This document shows, one piece after another, positions 28,902 through 37,698 of a stretch of 64,000 nucleotides of DNA. Made by a program: the position numbers and the translations under genes. Numbering within the stretch: position 1 is the first letter of the stretch; the number at the start of each line of letters is the position of its first letter. Origin of the DNA: Dissulfurirhabdus thermomarina (GTDB lineage Bacteria; Desulfobacterota; Dissulfuribacteria; Dissulfuribacterales; Dissulfurirhabdaceae); the NCBI RefSeq assembly GCF_012979235.1, contig NZ_JAATWC010000001.1, positions 563,001 to 627,000 on the forward strand, given 5' to 3'. Under the pieces are notes generated by a model that worked only from the letters and a program-made list of their open reading frames with translations, had not been told where the DNA came from and ran no database searches.

Positions 28902-29849
28902 ATGCCGGAGACCTTCATGAAGAAGGCCCAGTTCGCCCGGAAGGTGGCCTCGGACCTCGCCGCCGTGGTCCGCCGGCTGTGCGAGGCGAGCCGGGGGCTC
29001 CACCCGCAGCGCACCTGCATGGAGCACCGGGAGCCCATGCCGTCCCGGGCGGTCCTGGTGGAGATGGTGGAAGACCTCCGGTCCGTGCTCTTCCCGGGCT
29101 ACTTCGGCCTTGCCGAGCTGGACGCCGAGAGCATGGAATTCCACGTGGGGGCCACCCTCGACCGGGTGCTCCGGGTCCTCAGGGAGCAGGTGAAGCGGGG
29201 TCTCTGCTTCGCCTGCACCGAGGCCCAGGAGTGCGAGCTCTGCGACCTCCAGGCCCTGGAGACCACCTACGCCTTCCTCGGGCGCCTGCCGGAGGTGGCC
29301 CGGATCCTGGCCACGGACGTCCAGGCGGCCTACGAGGGCGACCCGGCGGCCACCTCTCCGGCCGAGGCCATCTTCTGCTACCCCGGGGTGCTCGCCGTCA
29401 TGAACTACCGCCTCGCCCACGAGCTCCACCGGCTGGGCATCCCCCTCATCCCCCGCATCATCACCGAGCACGCCCACAGCATCACGGGGATCGACATCCA
29501 CCCGGGTGCACGGATCGGGGAGAGCTTCTTCATCGACCACGGCACGGGGGTGGTGATCGGCGAGACCTGCATCATCGGGAACCGGGTGCGGATCTACCAG
29601 GGGGTGACCCTCGGGGCCAAGAGCTTCCCGCTGGACGAGGAGGGACGCCCGGTGAAGGGCATCCCCCGCCATCCCATCGTGGAGGACGACGTCATCATCT
29701 ACTCGGGCGCCACCATCCTCGGCCGGGTCACCATCGGCCGGGGTTCGGTCATCGGGGGCAACGTGTGGCTCACGGAGAGCGTGCCCCCGGGGACCCGGGT
29801 GGTCCAGGCCCCGCCGCCCCACCGGAAGCGGACGCCGGGGGAGGACTGA
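28902..29849 (+). CDS. cysE: Serine O-acetyltransferase with an N-terminal cysteine cluster
   Basis: The enzyme makes O-acetylserine, the substrate of CysK. The 315-residue protein has a helical N-terminal part and a C-terminal left-handed beta-helix of hexapeptide repeats, with catalytic HAHSITGIDIHPGA and FFIDHGTGVVIGET. Residues 102-114 carry four cysteines spaced CxxC-x5-CxxC (LCFACTEAQECELCD), a pattern suited to metal binding that enteric CysE lacks. The ATG at 28902 is placed about ten bases after GGAGG; a GTG at 28896 overlapping the cysK stop is also possible. It converges on nifS with a one-base gap. Confidence 0.92.
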   Translation: MPETFMKKAQFARKVASDLAAVVRRLCEASRGLHPQRTCMEHREPMPSRAVLVEMVEDLRSVLFPGYFGLAELDAESMEFHVGATLDRVLRVLREQVKRGLCFACTEAQECELCDLQALETTYAFLGRLPEVARILATDVQAAYEGDPAATSPAEAIFCYPGVLAVMNYRLAHELHRLGIPLIPRIITEHAHSITGIDIHPGARIGESFFIDHGTGVVIGETCIIGNRVRIYQGVTLGAKSFPLDEEGRPVKGIPRHPIVEDDVIIYSGATILGRVTIGRGSVIGGNVWLTESVPPGTRVVQAPPPHRKRTPGED

Positions 29850-29850
29850 C

Positions 29851-31041
29851 CTAGCCGCAGGCCCGGGGCGGGACGGCGGCCTCGTCGCCGTCCCGGTAGG
29901 GGGAGATGGCCCGGAGGCCGGCGATGATCCCCGGCAGCTCCCGCACCACGAGGTCCACCTCCTCCCGGGTGTTGAACCGGCCCAGGCTGAAGCGGATGGA
30001 GCCGTGGGCGTAGGTGAAGGGCACGCCCATGGCCCGCAGCACGTGGGAGGGCTCGAGGCTCCCCGAGGTGCAGGCCGACCCCGAGCTGGCGCAGACGCCC
30101 AACCGGTCCAGGTGGAGCAGGATGGCCTCCCCCTCCACGTACTTGAAGGAGAGGTTCACGGTGTTGGGCAGGCGCTCGGTGGGGTGGCCGTTCAGGCGCG
30201 TGTCGGGGATGGCCGCCACGAGCCCCTGCTCGAGCCGGTCGCGCAGGGCCCGGACGGTGGTGTTCTCGGCCTCGAGGTGGGCCTTGGCGAGCTCGCACGC
30301 CTTGCCGAGCCCGATGATGCCCGGGACGTTCTCGGTGCCCCCCCGCCGGCCGCGCTCCTGGTGGCCGCCGATGACGAAGGGCCGGAACGGCGTCCGCTTC
30401 CGCACGAAGAGGGCGCCGACGCCCTTCGGGGCGTGGATCTTGTGGCCGGAGAGGGCGAGGAGGTCGGCGGGCAGGCGCCGGAGGTCCAGGGGGATCTTCC
30501 CCACGGCCTGAACGGCGTCGGTGTGGAACAGGATGCCGCGGGCCTTGACGATCTCGGCGATCTCGGGGATGGGGAAGACGGTCCCCGTCTCGTTGTTGGC
30601 GTACATGATGGAGACCAGGGCGGTGTCGTCCCGGAGGCTCGCCCTGAGCTCGTCGAGGTCCAGCATCCCCTGGGCGTCCACGCCGAGGAAGGTCACCTGG
30701 TAGCCCTTCTTGGCGAGGTGCTTGGCGAGGTTCCGCACCGCCGGGTGCTCCACCTTGGTGGTCACCAGGTGCCGCTTGTCGGGCTGCGCGTTCAGGGCGG
30801 ACCAGATGGCGGTGTTGTCGCCCTCGGTGCCGCACGAGGTGAAGACGATCTCGTCGGGTTCGCAGCCGAGGAGGTCCGCGACCCGTTCCCTGGCCTCTCG
30901 GAGCTTCTTCCCCACCTGGCCCCCGAAGGTGTGCATGCTGGAGGGGTTGCCGTAGAGGTCGGAGAAGTAGGGGGCCATCTCCTCGAAGACGGCCGGGTCC
31001 ACCCGGGTGGTGGCGTTGTTGTCGAAGTAGATGACGGCCAT
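29851..31041 (-). CDS. nifS: Cysteine desulfurase NifS
   Basis: This PLP enzyme takes sulfur from cysteine for Fe-S cluster assembly. The 396-residue protein begins [16 protein letters not shown] and has the PLP lysine in LSGHKIHAPKG and the active-site cysteine in SSGSACTSGSLEPS, the short-loop class I pattern. The ATG at 31041 overlaps the nifU stop as TGATG, so the desulfurase and scaffold are made together. No nitrogenase genes are nearby. In many anaerobes NifUS serves general Fe-S assembly. Confidence 0.95.
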   Translation of the reverse strand: MAVIYFDNNATTRVDPAVFEEMAPYFSDLYGNPSSMHTFGGQVGKKLREARERVADLLGCEPDEIVFTSCGTEGDNTAIWSALNAQPDKRHLVTTKVEHPAVRNLAKHLAKKGYQVTFLGVDAQGMLDLDELRASLRDDTALVSIMYANNETGTVFPIPEIAEIVKARGILFHTDAVQAVGKIPLDLRRLPADLLALSGHKIHAPKGVGALFVRKRTPFRPFVIGGHQERGRRGGTENVPGIIGLGKACELAKAHLEAENTTVRALRDRLEQGLVAAIPDTRLNGHPTERLPNTVNLSFKYVEGEAILLHLDRLGVCASSGSACTSGSLEPSHVLRAMGVPFTYAHGSIRFSLGRFNTREEVDLVVRELPGIIAGLRAISPYRDGDEAAVPPRACG

Positions 31042-31883
31042 CAGTTCGCCTCCAGGACCTGGATCTCGGGGTCGACCACCTCGCGGAGGCGTTTTTCCAC
31101 GCCGTCCTTCAGGGTGAGCTCGCTGGCGGGGCAGTGGGTGCAGGCCCCGCGGAGGCTTACGTAGACCCGGGTCCGGTCCACGTCCACCAGCTCGAGGTCG
31201 CCCCCGTCGGCCTGGAGCCGCGGGCGGATCTCCTCGTCGATGACCTTCTGGATGAGCTGGATCCGCTCGATGTTGGTGAGCTTCTTCGGGGGGCCCTCGG
31301 GGGCCTTCTTCTCCGGGGCCGTGCCCCGGACCTCGGCGAGGATCCGCTCGATCTCCGGGATGCAGTTGCCGCAGCCGCCGCCGGCCTTGGTGTAGTAGGT
31401 GACGTCCTCGGCGGTCTTGAGGTCGTTTTCCTCGATGGCCCGGCGGATCTGGACGTCGGTGACGCCGAAGCATTCACAGACCAGTTCGCCCTCGAGCTCC
31501 GGGGTGGGGACGGCCTCGCCGCGGAGCTGGCGGATGGCCGCCTCGAGGGCCTCCCGCCCCATGACGGAGCAGTGCATCTTCTCCTTCGGCAACCCCCCGA
31601 GGTAGTCCGCGATGTCCTTGTTGGTGATCTTGAGGGCCTCGTCCAGGGTCTTTCCCTTGACGAGCTCGGTGAGCGCGGAACTCGAGGCGATGGCGCTGGC
31701 GCAGCCGAAGGTCTGGAACCGGGCGTCGGTGATGCGGCCCTGGTCGTCCACCTTGAGGTAGAGGCGCAGGGCGTCGCCGCAGGCGAGGCTCCCCACCTCG
31801 CCCACGGCGTCGGCGTCCGGGATCTCGCCGACGTTCTTCGGGTGGAGGAAGTGTTCCTTGACCTTGTCCGTATATTCCCACAT
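31041..31883 (-). CDS. nifU: Fe-S cluster scaffold NifU
   Basis: The 280-residue, three-part scaffold starts with an IscU-like domain (residues 1-125, cysteines in [20 protein letters not shown] and MHCSVMG). A central [2Fe-2S] BFD-like domain follows (VCECFGV and GGGCGNC). The C-terminal Nfu domain carries the CxxC in GACTHCPAS. This full-length architecture is typical of NifU rather than IscU. The ATG at 31883 has GGAGG eight bases upstream. It is first in the nifU-nifS operon and has its own promoter. Confidence 0.96.
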   Translation of the reverse strand: MWEYTDKVKEHFLHPKNVGEIPDADAVGEVGSLACGDALRLYLKVDDQGRITDARFQTFGCASAIASSSALTELVKGKTLDEALKITNKDIADYLGGLPKEKMHCSVMGREALEAAIRQLRGEAVPTPELEGELVCECFGVTDVQIRRAIEENDLKTAEDVTYYTKAGGGCGNCIPEIERILAEVRGTAPEKKAPEGPPKKLTNIERIQLIQKVIDEEIRPRLQADGGDLELVDVDRTRVYVSLRGACTHCPASELTLKDGVEKRLREVVDPEIQVLEAN

Positions 31884-31935
31884 GGCGGGGCCTCCGGGTT
31901 CTGGCGGGATGCGGCCGACGGGCCGTTTGATAAGC

Positions 31936-31964
31936 AATCTAATGATGGCGGCGGACCGTGTCAA
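31936..31964 (-). promoter_or_regulatory. Sigma-70-type promoter of nifU-nifS
   Basis: On the minus strand, consensus TTGACA (31964-31959) and TAGATT (31941-31936) are 17 bases apart, 52 bases before the nifU start. No IscR-type site was recognised. Confidence 0.75.
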
Positions 31965-32001
31965 AGGCCCGCCGCCGAGGGTCCCCGAAGGCCCCGCGCC
32001 G

Positions 32002-32496
32002 CTAGTCCACCTTGGAGAAGGCCTTGGCGGCGGCGCCGCAGACCGGGCACTTGGCCGGGGGCGCCCCCTCGGCGGTATAGCCGCAGACGGAACAGACGTA
32101 GTAGTCCGTCTCCTCGAGGTCGCCCATCTTCTCAAGGGCCTTCCGGTAGAGGTCCGCGTGGACCTTCTCCACCTCGTTGGCGAAGGTGAAGGAGCGCTCG
32201 GCGGCCTTCTCGCCCTCGGCCTTGGCCTCCTCGATCATCCGGGGGTACATCTCGGTGAACTCGTGGGTCTCGCCCTCGATGGCCTCTTTCAGGTTGGCGG
32301 CGGTGTCCTTGACGGCCTTGAGGGCGCGCAGGTGGGCATGGGCGTGGACGGTCTCGGCCTCGGCCGCCGCCCGGAAGAGCCGGGCGATCTGCGGGTAGCC
32401 CTCCTTCTCCGCCTGGGCGGCGAAGGCGAGGTAGCGGCGGTTGGCCTGGGATTCGCCGGCGAAGGCCTCGAGGAGATTCTTCTCGGTCTTTGTCAT
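32002..32496 (-). CDS. rbr: Rubrerythrin
   Basis: This non-heme iron protein reduces hydrogen peroxide in anaerobes. The 164-residue protein has a diiron ferritin-like domain ([23 protein letters not shown] and [12 protein letters not shown] supply Glu and His ligands) and a short C-terminal rubredoxin-like domain with two CxxC pairs ([10 protein letters not shown] and CPVCG). The ATG at 32496 has AGGAGG upstream. It lies on its own transcript beside nifUS; both protect or build iron sites, and that grouping is the only hint of shared regulation. Confidence 0.96.
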   Translation of the reverse strand: MTKTEKNLLEAFAGESQANRRYLAFAAQAEKEGYPQIARLFRAAAEAETVHAHAHLRALKAVKDTAANLKEAIEGETHEFTEMYPRMIEEAKAEGEKAAERSFTFANEVEKVHADLYRKALEKMGDLEETDYYVCSVCGYTAEGAPPAKCPVCGAAAKAFSKVD

Positions 32497-32550
32497 GGGG
32501 TCCTCCTGACGCGGGTTTTCCGGGATGGTCCCGATGTGTCTCCTGGGTGG

Positions 32551-32579
32551 ATAGTACGGGGCCCTTCGGCGGAGGGCAA
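32551..32579 (-). promoter_or_regulatory. Promoter of rubrerythrin
   Basis: On the minus strand TTGCCC (32579-32574) and TACTAT (32556-32551) are 17 bases apart, 54 bases before the gene start. No PerR or Fur box was recognised. Confidence 0.55.
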
Positions 32580-32709
32580 CGGGTTTCTCCCCGCGCCGTC
32601 CCGGACGGCGCGGCCGGATCCGCGGCATCGCTGCAGGCGCCGCCGGGGCGCCTGGGCGGGTTCCCCCGGCGATTTGTCGTGGGGCCGGCACCTCTGCTAT
32701 GAAATACCT

Positions 32710-33291
32710 ATGGGTCGTTCCGCATCCGTCCTGATCCTGTGGGCCCTCCTCGGGGGCGCCGCCGGTTACCTGCTCTTCCACCCCTACGCCATGGCGGTGT
32801 GGCGGTGGACCGGCGGGCCTGCCGCCTTCCCGGGTGCCTTCGCGGCCGGTATGACCGCCATGGCCCTGGCCTTCGCCCTGCTGTCCGCGGCGGTGGGGTT
32901 CCTCGCCGGGCTCGCGGCGCTGCACCGCCGCCGGCTCCTGGAGCGGAGGTTCGAGGCGGACCTCCGGCGGGAGGTCCTGGAGGTCTACCGGCGCCTGGTG
33001 GGGGTGCTGTCCCATTACTTTCTGAACGCCGCCCTGGCCACGGAGGGGGCGGTCCGCCGCCTCCGGCGCCTGCCGCCGGGCGAGGCCGAGGAACCGCTCC
33101 GGGTCATCGAGGCCCATGCCCGCCAGGGAGAGGCCGTGATCCGGGTGCTCCAGGATCTGCCGCCCGAGGTCTTCGGGGCCGGGGACCCGGGTGACCCGGC
33201 GGCCCTCCTGGCCGCCACGCGCGAGATCGAGGCCCTGGTGGCCGCGGCGGCGGACGCCGCCGCCGGGGCGGAGAGAGGAGGTGACCCGTGA
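32710..33291 (+). CDS. Hypothetical two-helix membrane protein with a long helical tail
   Basis: The family is not recognised. The 193-residue protein has two hydrophobic helices (residues about 6-26 and 42-72) and then an arginine/glutamate-rich helical region (RRRLLERRFEADLRREVLEVYRRLVGVLSH is split here only by description). An alanine-rich end follows. The middle segment, with VLSHYFLNAALATEGA followed by a Glu/Arg helix, loosely recalls a dimerisation and phosphotransfer-like helix but has no ATPase domain. The start at 32710 fits a coding frame with no strong ribosome site. It overlaps the next gene by GTGA, so the pair is probably one operon and may form a membrane complex. Confidence 0.6.
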   Translation: MGRSASVLILWALLGGAAGYLLFHPYAMAVWRWTGGPAAFPGAFAAGMTAMALAFALLSAAVGFLAGLAALHRRRLLERRFEADLRREVLEVYRRLVGVLSHYFLNAALATEGAVRRLRRLPPGEAEEPLRVIEAHARQGEAVIRVLQDLPPEVFGAGDPGDPAALLAATREIEALVAAAADAAAGAERGGDP

Positions 33292-33587
33292 CGGAAAGGA
33301 CGCTTCGCCTCTGGCACCGGCGGCTGGGGATGGTGCTCTTCGTCTTCCTCCTCGTCCAGGCGGGAAGCGGCCTGGCCCTTTCCCTCCGGCACGCCCTCGG
33401 CGGCCCCCCGGCCGGGGAGGGCGTGCACCGGCTGGCGGCGGCCGCCGCCGACCTCCACCACGGCGGCGGGGAAGCCGGGGACCTCGGGCGGGTACTGCTC
33501 GCCGCCGGGATCCTCGTCCAGGCGGGCCTGGGGGCGGGCATCGGCGCCAAGGCCAGGGGCCGGCGGCGCCCTTCCTTAAGGCTCTGA
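33288..33587 (+). CDS. Small membrane protein resembling a PepSY-associated transmembrane helix region
   Basis: The 99-residue protein opens with TERTLRLWHRRLGMVLFVFL, a pattern seen at the first helix of PepSY-associated membrane proteins, and has a second hydrophobic helix (GRVLLAAGILVQAGLGAGIG). Histidines in WHRRLG and DLHHGGG could bind heme or metal, but this is not established. It starts at GTG overlapping the preceding stop, and its 3' end overlaps the converging antiporter gene by 12 bp. Function is unknown. Confidence 0.6.
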   Translation: MTERTLRLWHRRLGMVLFVFLLVQAGSGLALSLRHALGGPPAGEGVHRLAAAAADLHHGGGEAGDLGRVLLAAGILVQAGLGAGIGAKARGRRRPSLRL

Positions 33588-34826
33588 GCCGGCGGGTCCC
33601 GACCCTCCCGCGGCCGGGATCTCTCCCGCCTTTCGCAGGGCCAGGCCCGCCAGGGCGGGTCCCGCTATCTCGTGGATGACCGTGGCTCCGATCACCACGC
33701 TGATGAGGGTGTCGGCCACCGGGGCGAAGGCCGGCTCGCCCCGCATCATGAGGGCCAGGCCGATGACGATGCCGCCCTGCGGGATGAGCCCCGGGGCCAC
33801 GTAGCGCCGGACCTTCTCCGGGGCGCCGGAGAGCCGGGCGCCCAGGGCCGCCCCCCCGAACTTTCCCGCCGCCCGGGCCACCACGAAGAGGACCACCAGG
33901 ACGGGGCCGGCCGCCAGGGCCCCGAAGTCGAGGTGCATGCCGCTCAGGGTGAAGAAGAGGACGAAGACCAGCTCCTCCGTGTAGCGCTGGAGCAGGCCGA
34001 AGATCCGGCGGCGCCTCGGGTGGAAGTTGGCCACCACGGCGCCGAAGGTCATGGTGGCGAGGAGCTCGTCCACGCCGAGGGCGGCGGCGGTGCCGAAGCA
34101 GAGCCCCAGCAGCGCCAGCATGAGCACGATGATCTCGCCCTCCGTCTCGCGGCGCAGCAGCGGTGTCAGCGCCACGAGGGCGGCACCGAAGAAGACCCCG
34201 AGCAGCACCCCGCCGCCGATGGCCCGGGCGGGGCCGGCGGCCAGGTCCAGCGGGCCGAACCCGCCGCCGGCGGCCAGGACCCGGGCGATGGCCGTGGCCA
34301 GGGCGTAGTTGACGATGCCGAAGGCGTCGTCGAAGGCCGCCACCCCCATGATGGTGGTGGCGACGTCGCCCCTGGCCCGGTACTCGTGGGCCACCGCCAG
34401 GGTGGCGGTGGGGTCGGTGGGGCAGGCCAGGGCCCCCATGAGGAGGCTCAGGGGAAGCGCGGCCCCCGCCGGTATCCCGAAGGCGCCGGGGCGGAGGAGC
34501 CTCAGGGCCGCGAAGGCGAGGACCACGCAGGCGAAGGCCAGCTCGGCCTCGAAGAAGGTCACCGAGAGGATGGTCCGGCCCAGGCGCCGGAGGCGGTCCC
34601 GGGCGAGGGTGCCCCCCACGGAGAAGGTGATGAAGGCCAGGGCGAGGTGGGTGACGGGGTCGGTCCGGTCGGGGAACGCGGCCGGCACCAGGGGGAGCAG
34701 GTGCGGGTTGAGGCAGATCCCGGCCACGATGTAGCCGGTGACCTTGGGAAGCCGACACCGCCGGGCCAGCTCCCCGAAGGCGAGGCCGGCCGCGAGGATG
34801 ACGCCGACGATGAGGGCCGTGTCCAT
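33576..34826 (-). CDS. Cation:proton antiporter (CPA2-like, Na+/H+ exchanger domain)
   Basis: The 416-residue inner-membrane protein has about twelve hydrophobic helices. It has an early KVTGYIVAGICLNPHLLP helix, a discontinuous-helix motif ACPTDPTATLAVA, and the paired aspartates of AAFDDAFGIVNYA expected in exchangers. No cytoplasmic TrkA-N domain is present, so it is the short form. The ATG at 34826 has GGAGGT seven bases upstream; a GTG six bases earlier is in frame. It probably exchanges Na+ or K+ for H+; the ion is not deducible. It is transcribed towards the small membrane protein pair. Confidence 0.85.
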   Translation of the reverse strand: MDTALIVGVILAAGLAFGELARRCRLPKVTGYIVAGICLNPHLLPLVPAAFPDRTDPVTHLALAFITFSVGGTLARDRLRRLGRTILSVTFFEAELAFACVVLAFAALRLLRPGAFGIPAGAALPLSLLMGALACPTDPTATLAVAHEYRARGDVATTIMGVAAFDDAFGIVNYALATAIARVLAAGGGFGPLDLAAGPARAIGGGVLLGVFFGAALVALTPLLRRETEGEIIVLMLALLGLCFGTAAALGVDELLATMTFGAVVANFHPRRRRIFGLLQRYTEELVFVLFFTLSGMHLDFGALAAGPVLVVLFVVARAAGKFGGAALGARLSGAPEKVRRYVAPGLIPQGGIVIGLALMMRGEPAFAPVADTLISVVIGATVIHEIAGPALAGLALRKAGEIPAAGGSGPAGSEP

Positions 34827-35206
34827 GGGCACACCTCCGGCGGGCCGCGGGCCCGGCGTCCATCTTCCCCCGGGGGGCGGGCGGCCGTCAAGGCGGTGCC
34901 GCTGGCACGGGCCTTGCTTGAATCAGGGAGCGATGGGTGACGGCGGCCCCCGGCCTCCGGGCCGGGAACGAACCGGCATATTGAATGATAACAAGATGTT
35001 GATGTAACAGCCGGCGCCGCCGTCCACCCCGAAGAAGGAGGTCAGAACTGCCCAAGTTCGACACGGAGTGACGAATTTGGGCACCGCTCCAAGGGCTGCA
35101 GGCACCACGAGCCGTTTCTTCCGGGTATCGTGGGCGCGTGCGGCCTTTTTACGGTGCGGGGACGACAGAAGAGGGCCGCGGGCCCTCGAGCGTGAAGGAG
35201 GGACGT
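34827..35206. other. 380-bp divergent intergenic region with an inverted repeat
   Basis: No gene is seen. An AT-rich pocket (ATATTGAATGATAACAAG near 34978) may hold a promoter, but no -35/-10 pair of good spacing was found. TGCCCAA and TTGGGCA near 35049-35083 form a 7-bp inverted repeat over about 20 bases, upstream of the secreted protein gene. It was compared by eye with c-di-GMP, cobalamin and glycine riboswitch cores and does not match. Confidence 0.5.
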
Positions 35207-36001
35207 ATGGGCAAGCACTTTTCGCTTCTGGGGAAGGTGGCGTTGCTGGTGTCGCTCGTCGGCGGAACCGCCTTCGCCGGGGAACCGGTCCTGGTCAACG
35301 GCGGCTTCGAGACCGGCGACTACTCGGGCTGGACCCTGCGGGAGGGGAGGCCCGCCTACTTCGGCACCTGGGGCATCGCCCGGCACGGGGAGACCATCAA
35401 CCGCTACCAGGCCGTCTTCGACTACTGCGACGCCATGATGGTGCAGGAGAACTCCGCGGGCCTGCCCCACACCTACGAGGCCACCGAGGGCGGCCTCATG
35501 GCGCTCCAGCTCCAGAACGGGGGCCAGGAGCACCGGATGTACCAGGACGTGGTCCTTCCCGACTATGCCCGTGCCCTGAGCTGGGATATGTTCTACAAGA
35601 ACCACGCGGGCAGCTTCGGGCCGGACCAGTGCATCGCGGTCCACATCCGTGACCTGTCCGACAATGTCCTCGAGACGCTCTTTCTCACCGACGGGACCCA
35701 GCCCCAGGAGATCCCCATGACCCACTTCGTCTACGACATCTCCGCCTACGCCGGAAAGGCCGTGCGGATCGACGTGGACATGAAGGTCTACCGGAACTTC
35801 CTGGACGCCGGCTTCGACAACTTCCGGGTGGAGCTCGCCGACGTTCAGGCCCCTCCGGGATGGAGCCGGAAGAACAGGGGCAAGAAGGTCGGCTGGGGCG
35901 ATGCCGCCATGCCGCCGGGTCTCGCCAAGAAGGGAAAGACGCCCAAGGGCTTCGACCAGGGCGACAAGACCGGTTGGCAGAAGGAGGCCGGAACGCCCTG
36001 A
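35207..36001 (+). CDS. Secreted protein with a carbohydrate-binding-like beta-sandwich domain, function unknown
   Basis: The 264-residue protein has a signal peptide (KVALLVSLVGGTAFAGE). The mature part then opens with EPVLVNGGFETGDYSGW, the entry motif of many jelly-roll, carbohydrate-binding-like and PEP-CTERM-linked domains. A lone C-terminal tail (about residues 215-264) is rich in Lys, Gly and Pro (PPGWSRKNRGKKVGWGD), unlike the acidic domain before it. No catalytic motif was seen and there is no PEP-CTERM sorting tail. It is a single-gene transcript with a strong terminator. It could bind polysaccharide or a cell-surface partner, which is inference. Confidence 0.7.
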   Translation: MGKHFSLLGKVALLVSLVGGTAFAGEPVLVNGGFETGDYSGWTLREGRPAYFGTWGIARHGETINRYQAVFDYCDAMMVQENSAGLPHTYEATEGGLMALQLQNGGQEHRMYQDVVLPDYARALSWDMFYKNHAGSFGPDQCIAVHIRDLSDNVLETLFLTDGTQPQEIPMTHFVYDISAYAGKAVRIDVDMKVYRNFLDAGFDNFRVELADVQAPPGWSRKNRGKKVGWGDAAMPPGLAKKGKTPKGFDQGDKTGWQKEAGTP

Positions 36002-36031
36002 ACCGGCTCCCGTCCTTCGGACGAGATGTCA

Positions 36032-36065
36032 GGGGCCGCGCCCGATCCGGGCGCGGCCCCTTTTT
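36032..36065 (+). terminator. Strong Rho-independent terminator after the secreted protein
   Basis: A perfect 13-bp GC-rich stem (GGGGCCGCGCCCG and its complement) with a 3-base loop is followed by TTTTT. Confidence 0.93.
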
Positions 36066-36195
36066 CGGCGGGGCCGCCCCTTCCCCGGAGCCACGCCGGG
36101 CCGTTCCGCCCCGCGCCCCCGGCCCTAAAGTATCCGCCGTGCCGGATCGATAAGGCGGGAAAGGAAGGGGCGCTACCGCGCGGTACCGCCCCGGG

Positions 36196-37698
36196 ATGGA
36201 GGACGCCACGGCCGTCTCCTGCGACAGCCACCCGACCCGGCCGGCCCACTGGGCCTGCCCCCGGTGCCGGACGCATCTCTGCCCGGAATGCGTGGTCCCG
36301 GCCCCCGCGGGCTCCGCCCCCGGCACCGGCCGCCTCCGCCTCTGCCCCGGGTGCAACCTCCCCGTGGAGCCCTTGCCGGTCTCGAACTTCCTGCCCCCCT
36401 TCTGGCGGCGGCTGCCCCGGATCTTCCGCTATCCCCTCCGGCCCAGGCCCCTGGTCGTGATCCTGGGGGTGGCCGGCGCCAACCTCCTGGTCCGGGCCCT
36501 CCCGGTCCCGCTGCCCTGGCTCACGTTCCTCCTCCTCTTCCTGCTCTGGGGCGTCCTCTTGAACTACGCCTACGTGGTGCTCCAGGAGACCGCCCGGGGG
36601 AACTTCGAGCCGCCGTCGCCGGGGCGGGTCTCCACGGAGCAGTTCCCCGTGGTCTTCAAGATGGTCGCCCTCTACGCCGTGGTGGGCGGGGCCATCGGCC
36701 TGGTCGCCGGGGTGGCGGGAGGCCTGGCGGTGGCGTTCCTCGGGCGCGCCTCCGCGTCGGCGGTGGCCTGGGTGGCGATCCCCCTCGCCCTCGCCGCCTT
36801 CTGCTACATGCCGTCGATGCTGATGATCCTCGTCGTGACGGGGAGCCTCGTCCAGGCCCTCCACCCCGGCCGCTTCGGGGCCCTGGTGGCGCGGACCGGC
36901 CGGGGGTACCTGGTGCTCCTCGCCTTCCTGCTCCTCCTGGGGGCCGCCCCCGCCGCCCTCCTTCGGCTGACGGGCGGCGTGCTGCCGCCGGTCCTCCTCT
37001 TCTTCCTGGGGCAGGCCGCCTCGAACTACTACCTCCTGGTCACCTACCACCTCATGGGGTGCTTCATCCTCCAGTACCACGAGGAGCTGGGCTTTCCCGT
37101 GGAGACCGACCTCCTGGAACGGGCGGCCGGGGCCGGGGCGGGCGGTCCCGGCGCCGGCGGCGGTAGCCGTGCCCGGGTGGACGCCCTGATCCAGCAGGGC
37201 CGCTACGACGAGGCGGCGGCGTGGCTCCAGGGGCCGGCCCGGGCCGAGGTCCGGGACGACCCGGAGCTCTCGGACCGGCTCTTCCGGCTGCTCCGGCGCC
37301 GGCCGGACCCCGCCGCGGCCCTCGCCCACGCGGGAGAGTACCTGGACCTCCTCGTCCGGGTCGGGGACCGGGCCGGCGCCCGCCGCGCCTACCTCGAGTG
37401 CCTGGAGCTGGACGCCGACTTCGCCCCGGCCGCCGAGGTCCTCTACCGGGTCGGCGGGTGGCTGATGGAGGCCGGGGACCTCAAGCGGGGGGCGGCGGCC
37501 CTCCAGCGCCTCGTCCGGCGGTATCCCGAAAGCCCCCGCGTCCCGGAGGCCTGCTTCCGCCTGGCCCAGGTGATCCACGAGCGGCTCATGAAGCCCGCGC
37601 AGGCCCGGTCCATCCTGGAGGGGGTCCTCCGGCGGTTCCCCGGGCACGAGATCGCCCCGCGGATCCGGCGCTACCTCGAGCAGATGCCGGCCGCCTAG
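36196..37698 (+). CDS. Zinc-ribbon / multi-helix membrane / TPR protein, function unknown
   Basis: The 500-residue protein starts with a cysteine/histidine-rich B-box-like zinc-binding region (residues about 9-55: CDSHP, ACPRCRTHLCPEC, LCPGC). It continues with about five to six hydrophobic helices (about 85-300) resembling DUF4013-type membrane proteins. It ends with TPR-like repeats (about 325-500; for example PEACFRLAQVIHERLMKPAQA). The family role is not established. Its stop overlaps by 4 bp the stop of the converging rhomboid-TPR gene, which also combines membrane helices with a C-terminal TPR region. No ribosome site stands out at the ATG. Confidence 0.7.
   Translation: MEDATAVSCDSHPTRPAHWACPRCRTHLCPECVVPAPAGSAPGTGRLRLCPGCNLPVEPLPVSNFLPPFWRRLPRIFRYPLRPRPLVVILGVAGANLLVRALPVPLPWLTFLLLFLLWGVLLNYAYVVLQETARGNFEPPSPGRVSTEQFPVVFKMVALYAVVGGAIGLVAGVAGGLAVAFLGRASASAVAWVAIPLALAAFCYMPSMLMILVVTGSLVQALHPGRFGALVARTGRGYLVLLAFLLLLGAAPAALLRLTGGVLPPVLLFFLGQAASNYYLLVTYHLMGCFILQYHEELGFPVETDLLERAAGAGAGGPGAGGGSRARVDALIQQGRYDEAAAWLQGPARAEVRDDPELSDRLFRLLRRRPDPAAALAHAGEYLDLLVRVGDRAGARRAYLECLELDADFAPAAEVLYRVGGWLMEAGDLKRGAAALQRLVRRYPESPRVPEACFRLAQVIHERLMKPAQARSILEGVLRRFPGHEIAPRIRRYLEQMPAA

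Noticed and set aside
29851-31883. Nitrogen fixation genes, suggested by nifU and nifS names
   Set aside because: No nif structural or regulatory genes are present. NifUS commonly serves general Fe-S assembly in anaerobes.
34827-35206. A riboswitch upstream of the secreted protein
   Set aside because: The inverted repeat and leader do not match the conserved cores of c-di-GMP, cobalamin or glycine riboswitches by eye.
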